Source: Stentor roeselii
Lineage: Eukaryota; Ciliophora; Heterotrichea; Heterotrichida; Stentoridae
DNA length: 36,440 nucleotides
Reading direction: 5' to 3'
NCBI GenBank assembly: GCA_006503475.1
Contig: RSEH01000360.1
Span: 1 to 36,440, forward strand
This document shows positions 17,455 through 25,085 of this stretch, piece by piece; the stretch's first letter is position 1, and each line of letters opens with the position of its first letter. A model generated the notes under the pieces. That model was not told the origin of the DNA. It saw only the letters and a list, made by a program, of their open reading frames with translations, and did no database searches. Position numbers and translations under genes: made by a program.

Positions 17455-19419
17455 ATGAGCATCGACTTTATCCTAATGACAGTCTTTTTAAGCCTAATCA
17501 GTCTGTTAGCAAACACCTGGGTGACATTAGTTTACTTGAAAAACCCTGAGCTTCAAAACCACCCATCTCCAATCCTTGCTTTTATTTCCCTATTCGAGGT
17601 ATCAATGAGCCATCACGCAATAGCCCTGGCTTTAGAAACAAATTTTTCAATAAAAGGCCACGGCCCTCACTACCTGATCGAATTTTTAAGTTTTTTTCAT
17701 TTGACCCGTTCAGAGTCGAAGTCGATATCATGCGCAATAAACCAGATGCTTTACGCAGGTGCAGCAGCAGGAGTCCTTTGTTATAACACCTTTCTTTGCG
17801 TGGACATTATGATCACCTTGCGAAATCCGCTGATTCCAGGAAAGAAAAGAATGAAATTTTATCACTGCATTGGAGGACTGATGATAGTTTTTCAGATGGG
17901 CTTTAATCTTTACTGGAATCTTGATTATGACGAGTGTTTTATGGACTCTCGAACTTTTTTATATGAGACTTGGAATAAAGGAATGCTTTTAAGTGTTTAT
18001 GTGGTTTATGCACCGATTGCTTTTGGAAGTGTTTGTTATTCTGGGTTTAAACTTTGCACGAAGGGAAGCTTTTTGAATCAGGCTACTAAGGAATATTTGA
18101 TTAGACATCTTGTGTATATTTTTGTGCTTAGCTTTATGTGGACTTGGTCGGCTTGTAATTTTTTGTTTGATCGGTATGGAGAGTTTGTAAGTGAGTTTAG
18201 AAAGGATAAAGCTTGGGTTTTGACTATCAGCACTGTTGTTATTACAAGTTCCGGCTTTATCCAGGCCATAATGAGAAACTGGGAAAAGGCATTCTGGAAA
18301 AAATCAAAAGAAATGCTAAAAAAACGAGAACTCAGTAAAGTCTCATCCTGTCTCTCAAGCGACGTTTTTTCCACAGTAATCTTCTCAAAAGACTTTCGAA
18401 AAGTAGAAGACTGCTGGAATGTGCCAACCTCTTTCATAATGCAAGAAAGCATGAAGTCAAACTCGACCCTTTGCATTTTAATGGGTCTTCATGAAGGTCT
18501 TCGACTAGTTTCAACCGAAGAAGAACTTGCTTTATTTAAAATCGACTTAAGAAGTCAAAACTTCCGCCTTTCAATGACGAATTTTTTCAGTTTTCCCTAC
18601 TTTTTAGTCGAAGTTCACAAACCTGAGGTTTTTGAACAACTTAAAAAAAATGCCGGGTTTGAATTATTAGAAGCTCTTCATTCAATTCATCCAGAAAATA
18701 ATAAACTTTCACTTCTTTCACTACATCAGGAGCAGGGAGGGTCAGGATCTTTGTTTATTTTTACTGAAGATAAAAAATTCGTGATAAAAATCATCACTTT
18801 AGCTGAAAAAGACTTTTTTTTGCAGAAATTACTGAAAAAGTACTCGAAACATTTGGAAAGTAACCCGAGGAGCCTTTTGAATAGAATTTTTGGAATTTTT
18901 ACGATAAAGATTCCTGGACTTTCCCCGTTGGAGGTGATGATTAGTCAAAGTCTTATACAGGATAATGTGGAAAAGTTTTATGATTTGAAAGGATCGACTT
19001 TTAATAGACTTGCTTCTAAGCCTGATACGAGTTGTTTTAAAGGACCTTTTAAGGACTCGGATTTTTTGAATGATGATGTGAAGTTCGTGCTGCATCCTTT
19101 TATTGCAAGAGAAGCTAAGCAACAGGTGAGAAATGATTCTAAGTTTCTTATGCAAGCTGGAGTCATGGACTACTCACTGATAGTCGCAGTTTACAAGTCC
19201 GAAGACTCCGGTCTCTTCCCATCTCCAGACTTGAAATTATGGTTCAAACTTGGAATAATCGACTTTTTAGGTGAATTTTCCTTTAAACGCAAAGCCGAGT
19301 ACTACGTGAAACTAATAAGACACGGTAAAAAAATCCGTATGTGCAGTGTGATGAACCCAGTGAGTTACTACGAACGATTCATAAACTTCGTGAATACCAA
19401 AGTGCTATTAAGTGAATAA
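17455..19419 (+). CDS. GPCR-PIPK: seven-transmembrane receptor fused to a phosphatidylinositol phosphate kinase
   Basis: 654 aa. The N-terminal 275 residues contain about seven hydrophobic helices (about 5-28, 36-60, 92-120, 134-155, 176-200, 215-237, 252-275), followed by a basic linker (WKKSKEMLKKRE). The C-terminal part is a PIP kinase: glycine loop QGGSGSLFIF (427-436), ATP-binding Lys445, YDLKGSTFNR (509-518), MDYSLI (571-576), catalytic IID (601-603), and a terminal SVMNPVSYYERFINFV. All catalytic positions are kept, so it should make PIP2 or a related lipid. The architecture matches Dictyostelium RpkA and the oomycete GPCR-PIPKs. Its coding end is one base from the convergent ATP11-like gene. 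Confidence 0.92.
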   Translation: MSIDFILMTVFLSLISLLANTWVTLVYLKNPELQNHPSPILAFISLFEVSMSHHAIALALETNFSIKGHGPHYLIEFLSFFHLTRSESKSISCAINQMLYAGAAAGVLCYNTFLCVDIMITLRNPLIPGKKRMKFYHCIGGLMIVFQMGFNLYWNLDYDECFMDSRTFLYETWNKGMLLSVYVVYAPIAFGSVCYSGFKLCTKGSFLNQATKEYLIRHLVYIFVLSFMWTWSACNFLFDRYGEFVSEFRKDKAWVLTISTVVITSSGFIQAIMRNWEKAFWKKSKEMLKKRELSKVSSCLSSDVFSTVIFSKDFRKVEDCWNVPTSFIMQESMKSNSTLCILMGLHEGLRLVSTEEELALFKIDLRSQNFRLSMTNFFSFPYFLVEVHKPEVFEQLKKNAGFELLEALHSIHPENNKLSLLSLHQEQGGSGSLFIFTEDKKFVIKIITLAEKDFFLQKLLKKYSKHLESNPRSLLNRIFGIFTIKIPGLSPLEVMISQSLIQDNVEKFYDLKGSTFNRLASKPDTSCFKGPFKDSDFLNDDVKFVLHPFIAREAKQQVRNDSKFLMQAGVMDYSLIVAVYKSEDSGLFPSPDLKLWFKLGIIDFLGEFSFKRKAEYYVKLIRHGKKIRMCSVMNPVSYYERFINFVNTKVLLSE

Positions 19420-19420
19420 T

Positions 19421-19966
19421 TTAATTAACCTGTATACAAATCCAGTTCTTCAAAAAACTTTCATAGTCAAAATGTTCGAAATGATGATTAAAGGTTTTGA
19501 CGTAAGCTTCGAAAAGGTCACTATCTGTGTAAAAACGAATAAAATTATGAAGAACTGATTGACTCGTCTTTTTTTGAAGAGAATTCGAAATTATGTCGCC
19601 TCGGACTGGAACTATTAATTTACTTGAAGAGAGCTCTGGAAACATTCGCAGTAAAAGAAGAGGCCTTGAGTCTTCATCTTCCATGTCGCTTAGAGATATG
19701 CAGTTTTCTTCTAAAATCTCAGAGATTAAGGTTATTTGCTTGCTTGATGAAGAAGTGCAGGGGAATAGGAAAGATGGATTGAGTTCTAGTCTTTCACTTA
19801 AAAGGTCAAATTGCATTGATGAGATTGTTTTTGTTATTGTTAATGGGTCGTTACTGTGGATTGTCTCCCATAAAGCCATTATTGTCTCTGCTGGTACTTT
19901 TTGTAGGTCGATGCTACGAAGTACTTCGTCTATGTATCTTGGGTAGTGAAAAAATCGCTTTAGCAT
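19421..19966 (-). CDS. ATP11/ATPAF1-like F1-ATPase assembly factor
   Basis: 181 aa. The pattern fits the ATP11 family: FDLLSERLELNPSFLFPC (53-70) for the conserved F...P.F..PL block; RPLLLLRMFPEL...KLIVPVRGDI for the YHYPEL...KGIVLM..E. block; and a terminal FYTDSDLFEAYVKTFNHHFEHFDYESF for FY....Y.LV..FN..P..F. ATP11 binds free F1 beta subunit during mitochondrial ATP synthase assembly. The protein is shorter than animal ATPAF1 because the N-terminal extension is short (basic MLKRFFHYPRY), though this could still act as a presequence. Its stop codon lies one base after that of the convergent GPCR-PIPK gene. Identification rests on dispersed motifs. Confidence 0.7.
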   Translation of the reverse strand: MLKRFFHYPRYIDEVLRSIDLQKVPAETIMALWETIHSNDPLTITKTISSMQFDLLSERLELNPSFLFPCTSSSSKQITLISEILEENCISLSDMEDEDSRPLLLLRMFPELSSSKLIVPVRGDIISNSLQKKTSQSVLHNFIRFYTDSDLFEAYVKTFNHHFEHFDYESFLKNWICIQVN

Positions 19967-20110
19967 TTTGAATGTATTTATGAGGATTAGGATTTTAGGA
20001 TTTTTAATTTTTTTTTGGGGGAGTTGGCTGGGTAGGGATTGGGAATGTTTGAGATTTCTGATAATTAGGACTTGTTATAGAAGCGATTAGATAATAATAA
20101 TCTTTATACT

Positions 20111-20120
20111 TAAAATATAG
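20111..20120 (+). promoter_or_regulatory. AAAATATAG motif before FHA-family gene A
   Basis: taaaatatag lies 5 nt before the ATG. The same AAAATATAG core precedes paralogues B and C at similar short distances. It may be an initiator or a 5' UTR element. Confidence 0.35.
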
Positions 20121-20125
20121 AAAAA

Positions 20126-21631
20126 ATGGAAAAGACTAAGCAAAGTATCACTGTGTATAAAAGAACAACACAAAAGCCTTTAGATATAATTGAAATTTGT
20201 CGAAAGACATTCTCAGACCTTAGCCTCTATAAAACAAACTTAAGACAAGATCGAGAAAATCAACTCGAAAGTCTTCTCATTCACGACACCAGATGGCTCG
20301 AGTTCGTTTTAAATGGAGACTCAAACATTGAACAGCAGCTTAATAAATCTTTCACTGATCTCAATGATTGGATGAAGATCTGGAAGGAAAAAGAGTCAAA
20401 AAAGGCAAAAGACAATGATTATATGCTTGAATATTGTGATCGATATATTCACTGCTGCTATGTTTTGATCTTAGCCATCATGATGCACAAAAGGAATTTT
20501 CGGTTTGATCAGGTGAAGAATTATGCTAAGTCTGTTTATGAAGCTTATTCTGATCGGCCTTTTGCCTTTATGATAACTAAGGGAAAAACTGACTTTTTTC
20601 AGAATAATTGTTGGCCGAGGCAAATATTTGAGCTGGATTTTGAAATTTTTTCGCAGGAACTTAATAATCATCTTTACCAATTTTTTCAAAATGGAATCAA
20701 TCAAATATTTCTTGGAGAAATTAGGAAATATTTAAATCTTGTAAGAGTACCTTTAGCTGAATTAGAACAGATATTTTCATTTATATTTGCCTCATTTGAT
20801 AGTCTTCGGCGATTCATTAACAGAAATTATCTCTACTCGTTGATTGAAAAAGGGCTCGAAGCTCAAGGAATTAATTATAGTTCTTTAAAAACAATGCAAA
20901 ACCAAAGCCTTGAGTATGAAATTATCATTACTAAATCTAATTTCCCCACATATGAAGGAATGAAATTTCAAATAAATTTTCGAGGAATTCCTTCATCTCC
21001 TCGATTCATTGAAGACCACCTCATAACTTTCGGAAAAGACTCTTCAGAAGAATTCACAAATGATATTTCTTTACCTAATTCCAATGATGTTGACAGTATT
21101 TTTGCAGTAATTTTTATTAATTATCGAGGATTGAACTTATTCGATATCTCTGAACAAGCGAATGTTAAAATTAGAATTGAATATGGACAAAGGATTCAAG
21201 TTAAAGATGATCTTGTTATTGTTCTTGCCAAATCGCATCAATTTGTTATCAATTTTGTCCAGGGTGTTATTTTTGGAGATGGTGGAGAAAGTATTAAACT
21301 TAGTGCTTTTGGTAATTGTAAAACTACACAAACTATTAATAATTGCGAAATTATTATGGATGATGTATTTACCATTGGGAAATCTTCTGAATGTAATTTT
21401 CAGATATTACAAAATGATGTTGATGATATACATGCAAAAATATACAGAGACAGAGATAATAAATTTTACATAGAAGATAATAAATCCAAAGAAGGAACCT
21501 ACTATAAATTGAAAACCAAGTCACAGATAGAAAAAGGAGAGCCTTCTAATTTCATAAATCTAAAAGATGGTCAAATTTTCCAAGTTAAATTTTTTACGTT
21601 TTTGGTTAATACTATCAAGCAGGCTGATTAA
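20126..21631 (+). CDS. Tandem-FHA-like family protein A
   Basis: 501 aa, first of four tandem paralogues. Residues 1-270 form a helical domain unlike anything I recognise, strongly conserved in the cluster (TRWLEFVL at 55-62, FDSLRRFINRNYLYSLIE at 224-241). Two beta-rich segments follow. The first (about 290-378) starts DHLITFGKDS and contains EEFTNDISLPN. The second (about 402-496) has FHA landmarks: FTIGKSSECNFQI, DIHAKIY and EGTYYKL. In canonical FHA domains a GR dipeptide binds phosphothreonine; here it is GK, so phospho-binding may be altered or lost. No kinase, membrane or signal sequence is seen. Function unknown. Confidence 0.85.
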   Translation: MEKTKQSITVYKRTTQKPLDIIEICRKTFSDLSLYKTNLRQDRENQLESLLIHDTRWLEFVLNGDSNIEQQLNKSFTDLNDWMKIWKEKESKKAKDNDYMLEYCDRYIHCCYVLILAIMMHKRNFRFDQVKNYAKSVYEAYSDRPFAFMITKGKTDFFQNNCWPRQIFELDFEIFSQELNNHLYQFFQNGINQIFLGEIRKYLNLVRVPLAELEQIFSFIFASFDSLRRFINRNYLYSLIEKGLEAQGINYSSLKTMQNQSLEYEIIITKSNFPTYEGMKFQINFRGIPSSPRFIEDHLITFGKDSSEEFTNDISLPNSNDVDSIFAVIFINYRGLNLFDISEQANVKIRIEYGQRIQVKDDLVIVLAKSHQFVINFVQGVIFGDGGESIKLSAFGNCKTTQTINNCEIIMDDVFTIGKSSECNFQILQNDVDDIHAKIYRDRDNKFYIEDNKSKEGTYYKLKTKSQIEKGEPSNFINLKDGQIFQVKFFTFLVNTIKQAD

Positions 21632-21730
21632 ATTTAGATAGAAAATAATAGATTAGCTGTCCTCTAGTTCAAGAAAACAAAACTTCAATAAAAATGCAAA
21701 ATATCTCGTAAAAGTCTTCCATTTTCATGA

Positions 21731-21740
21731 AAAAATATAG
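21731..21740 (+). promoter_or_regulatory. AAAATATAG motif before FHA-family gene B
   Basis: aaaaatatag lies 6 nt before the ATG of gene B. It matches the element before genes A and C, although most of the surrounding flank differs. Confidence 0.35.
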
Positions 21741-21746
21741 CCAATA

Positions 21747-23246
21747 ATGGAAAAGGCCAAGCAGACAGTCACAGTCTATAAAAAAACAACAAAGCCAACT
21801 TTGGATTTCATTGAAAACTGCAGAAAGACCTTTTTAGACCTCAGCATCTTCAAGATAAACCTTGGAAAGCCGAGAGAAAACCAGTTAGATACTCTTTTGA
21901 ATCATGATACCAGGTGGCTTGAATTCGTTTTATATGAAGATGTGAGTGTCAAACAACAGTTAAATATTTGTTTTCAAGGTATTCAAGACTGGATGGATAA
22001 CTGGAGAACAAATGAAACAGCTAAAGCCTCTCACAATGCTGAAATGCTTCCAGTATGCGACAATTTAATTGATAGGTGCTATGTCATCCTTCTTGCCATA
22101 CTCATGCATAAAAAGTTTTATAATTTTCAGGATACTCTGACTTATGCTCAGTATGTTTATAGTGCTTATAAAGGCCGACCTTTTGCCTTTATGGTTTATA
22201 TGGGAAAAAAAGACTTTTACCAACAGTACTGCTGGCCGGTTAATACTGTTGAAATTGACTTTAGTAGTTTTATAAATGAACTGAATACTCATTTTTACCT
22301 TTTTTTTGAACAAGGAATCAACAGAATATTCCAAGGCGAAATCAAAAAGGATTTAGGACTGCAGAGAGTACCTTTAGCTATGCTTGAGCGAATATTTTCA
22401 TTTATGATCGGATCGTTTGATGCTTTCAGAAGATTTATCAACCGAAACTATTTATATTCCCTTATTGATAGCGGACTTGGAGCACAAGGTGTTGATTATG
22501 GGAGATTGAATGGAATGCAAAACCATTCTAATCAATACGAGATTAGTATTACAAATGCTAATTTTGCAGGTTATGCTGGAATGAAATTTTTTGTAGATCA
22601 TTCAGGAATTCCATCATCCAGAAGGTATATAGGAGACCATCTTATTACTTTCGGAAAAGACTCAGCTGAAGAATTCACTAATGATATATCTTTACCTAAT
22701 ACAAATGATCTTGATAGTATCTTCGCGATAATCTTTATCAACCATTATGGGTTAAATTTGATTGATATTTCTGAATTATCTACTGTCAAAATAAAACTTG
22801 AGCCTGGTGAAAAATTTCCAGTTAAAGATGATATGGTTGTTGTTTTGGCGAAATCACATCAGTTTGTTATTAATTTTTTTGATGGTCTTGATTTTGGAGG
22901 AAATTCAAAAAGCATCAAATTAAGTAGTTTCGGGAACTGCAAAACTACTGCTACTATTGGCCAATGCCAGATTATGAGTAAAGAGAGATTTACTATTGGA
23001 AGTTCATCTAGTTGTGATTTTCAGATAAAAGCTTCAGATGTTAAAGGTACTCATGCAATAATATCCAAGGGCAGTAATGGAAATTTCTTTATTGAAGATA
23101 ACGAATCAAATGATGGCACTTTCTATCGGCTAAAGACTAAATCACAGATAGACAATGGAGAGCCATCTGAGTTTATAACTCTTAATAACGATAACGTATT
23201 CCAAGTGAAATTCTTTACATTTCTGATCAAGAAATTAGATAGTTAA
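21747..23246 (+). CDS. Tandem-FHA-like family protein B
   Basis: 499 aa, co-linear with paralogue A through its whole length (shared starts MEKxKQ.xTVYKxTT; DTRWLEFVLYED; FINRNYLYSLID; DHLITFGKDSAEEF; KTKSQIDNGEPSEF), so the two are a recent tandem duplication. The second FHA-like domain has FTIGSSSSCDFQI in place of the phosphothreonine-binding GR, but keeps THAII and NDGTFYRL. It lies 115 bp after gene A on the same strand. The downstream flank holds a 71-bp tandem repeat and the Rab-like gene on the opposite strand, which separates it from paralogue C. Confidence 0.85.
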   Translation: MEKAKQTVTVYKKTTKPTLDFIENCRKTFLDLSIFKINLGKPRENQLDTLLNHDTRWLEFVLYEDVSVKQQLNICFQGIQDWMDNWRTNETAKASHNAEMLPVCDNLIDRCYVILLAILMHKKFYNFQDTLTYAQYVYSAYKGRPFAFMVYMGKKDFYQQYCWPVNTVEIDFSSFINELNTHFYLFFEQGINRIFQGEIKKDLGLQRVPLAMLERIFSFMIGSFDAFRRFINRNYLYSLIDSGLGAQGVDYGRLNGMQNHSNQYEISITNANFAGYAGMKFFVDHSGIPSSRRYIGDHLITFGKDSAEEFTNDISLPNTNDLDSIFAIIFINHYGLNLIDISELSTVKIKLEPGEKFPVKDDMVVVLAKSHQFVINFFDGLDFGGNSKSIKLSSFGNCKTTATIGQCQIMSKERFTIGSSSSCDFQIKASDVKGTHAIISKGSNGNFFIEDNESNDGTFYRLKTKSQIDNGEPSEFITLNNDNVFQVKFFTFLIKKLDS

Positions 23247-23671
23247 TTGAATAGGTTTTAGTTATTAAGTAAATTTGCTTATTCGAGAATCTTAACAAGT
23301 AATCAATCATCTTATCCACTAAAGTTGAGTGTTTAATTAAGTAAATTTTCTTAATTAAGAACCCTAACAAGTAATCAATCATCTTTATCCACTATAGTTG
23401 AGTATTTAATTAAGTCACAAATTACAAAAATTTTAGACTTGATATGTTTGTATTTTTGATGTATTAACTGATTTCTAATTCAATAAAATAGTAACCTATT
23501 ATATAATATTCTTATAATTACATTTTCACTTATATAAATCAGAATGTAGAGTGATTCTAACAGCTACTTAATTTAATAGGTGCTGATAACTTATCTGATT
23601 AATCATTTTTCTATTGCATTGGAAGTAATAATAAACTAAGAACGAATACTTAAGAAAATTAACTTTCAAAG
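23247..23671. other. 425-bp gene-free interval with tandem repeat
   Basis: This lies between FHA-family gene B and the Rab-like gene, which converge on it. Apart from the repeat at 23262-23404 it is unstructured AT-rich DNA. No RNA gene is recognised. Confidence 0.65.
23262..23404. repeat. Tandem repeat, two copies of about 71 bp, with an internal palindrome
   Basis: Copy 1 (23262-23331) and copy 2 (23333-23404) share aacaagtaatcaatcatc and ttatccacta.agttgagt. A third partial copy (tttaattaag) follows. Copy 2 contains a perfect 9-bp inverted repeat, ttaattaag (23333-23341) and cttaattaa (23350-23358), with an 8-nt loop. It could act as a 3' processing signal for either convergent gene. Confidence 0.8.
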
Positions 23672-24259
23672 TTAGTTAATAATTTTCCTATGTAATGTCT
23701 GGGTTAGAAATGAACATTCTCGATTCAACTTCAATCTGTTTAAAATATCTCTTCCAACAATATCCATCACTCCTTTCAATTCATCCATTTCCAAGTAATT
23801 AATTTCCATAAAAGGATATCCAAATATTTGAGCTTTTTCCCATCCTTCTTCAAAACTAACTTCTCTTTCTCCCTCATCACAAACTCCAACTAAAAACACT
23901 GAAGTATCCTTTCTAATGCACTTTTTTACTTTCTCAACAAATCCATCTATTTTCCAAAACGATTCTCGACTTGAAACTTGATAAGTAAAAAAAACTGCCT
24001 TAGATGATGCAAAATGAGACTTAAAACAAAACTTGAAGTTATCGAGTCCTGTTAAATTCCACTAAATATACCTTACGACTTGGAACTTTACTGAAATATT
24101 TTCAATTTTAAGATGAAACATGCAAAGTATTTTGTAGGTTTCTTGAAAAACTTTAGATTCAACATTTGTGTTGGTGTTTAAAAGCTTTGTTTTATTTGAA
24201 ATAATTGAATTTGTTATTATCAGAATTCTGAAAAGATAGTCGAAGGGTTCTTGATCCAT
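23672..24259 (-). CDS. Degenerate Rab-like pseudo-GTPase (one 15-nt intron)
   Basis: The CDS is complement(join(23672..24061,24077..24259)), 190 aa. Removing the intron joins KFQV to WNLTGLDNFKF, matching the Rab switch block LQIWDTAGQERF. Other Rab positions are visible: DYLFRILIITN for the first strand, VFFTYQVSSRESFWKIDGFVEKVKK for VYDIT..ESF..V..W, VFLVGVCDEGEREVSFEEGWEKAQIFGYPFMEIN for LVGNK.D...REVS.EEG...A...G..F.E.S. The P-loop GDSGVGKS has become NSIISNKT (both glycines lost), DTAG is NLTG and NKxD is GVCD. No C-terminal prenylation cysteine exists. GTP binding is unlikely. It may be a pseudoenzyme or a decaying gene, though it is intact across its whole length. Confidence 0.75.
24062..24076 (-). 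other. 15-nt intron in the Rab-like gene
   Basis: On the coding strand GTAAGGTATATTTAG: GT...AG with A at position 10. It carries the in-frame TAG that otherwise ends the frame. Removal is in phase and restores the WNLTG motif. Confidence 0.85.
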
Positions 24260-25085
24260 GTTTTAGGTGGTTTATTGACATTTGTTTCAGGTAAGGATTG
24301 GATTTAAAGTAGACTTAGAGTTCATGAATAATTAACTATTTAGTTGAAAAAAATACATCTGGAATAATATAATATAAAGGAAATAGTTCAAATGAATATG
24401 GAAAAGGAAATTCACTTTCTTCTCCACTACAGATTCCAACCAAGAAAATATATACATTTTATTTCATTTGTTTTATTGAACTTTTCCGTAAGTCTTTCCA
24501 GGTCAATAAACTAACTCGATTGAAATAAAAATATGTAATGAGAACTTAGTTTTACTTTTCAAGGAACGGAATGAAAATTTCCCTTCTATATTCTTAAATT
24601 TATTACTTTACAAAGAATCTTACTTGTAAATAGCTAATTTTTTGCTTTCAAGTTGAGAATGCTCACTGGGCAGTTGAAGAATCATAAGTTTTCATATGGT
24701 AATTTGTAGTCTTAAGATGATATTAGCACTATAATGAGGGAAAACGAACTGTTAGAACTTTTGAAAACAAGGTTATAAGATCAGACACCTGAATAACTTT
24801 TAACCTAATTAATCCTCCATATCTTCCAACTCTTAATCCTAATATTAAAACCCATTCTTATAAACTCCACAATTAAAAAAATCCTTCAATTCTTTCAACT
24901 CCAAATAAATATTCATTGACCCAATAAAATTCCATACTCAATGATAAATCATCAGATCTAGATAAAAACATCTAAAACAACAACCATTTCCTTTAAAACC
25001 TTCAAAACCCAATCCGATGAAAAATTGATTCCCTGACTTACTCCATTTACCCAGCTTCAAATGAAAAATATAGACAATAATAAAA
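24260..25085. other. 826-bp gene-free interval between the Rab-like gene and FHA gene C
   Basis: AT-rich, with no open frame that makes sense. On the minus strand around 24430-24450 the text ttttcttggttggaatctgt resembles the VFLVGVC segment of the neighbouring Rab-like gene and may be a remnant of a second copy. 24792-24917 contains no G on the plus strand. No RNA gene is recognised. Confidence 0.5.
25064..25073 (+). promoter_or_regulatory. AAAATATAG motif before FHA-family gene C
   Basis: aaaaatatag lies 12 nt before the ATG of gene C and is followed by acaataat, much as gene B has ccaataatg. Confidence 0.35.

Noticed and set aside
23359-23370. CCCTAACA in the 71-bp repeat as an internal telomere tract
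   Set aside because: A single occurrence that is not repeated, and the other copy has a different sequence at that place.
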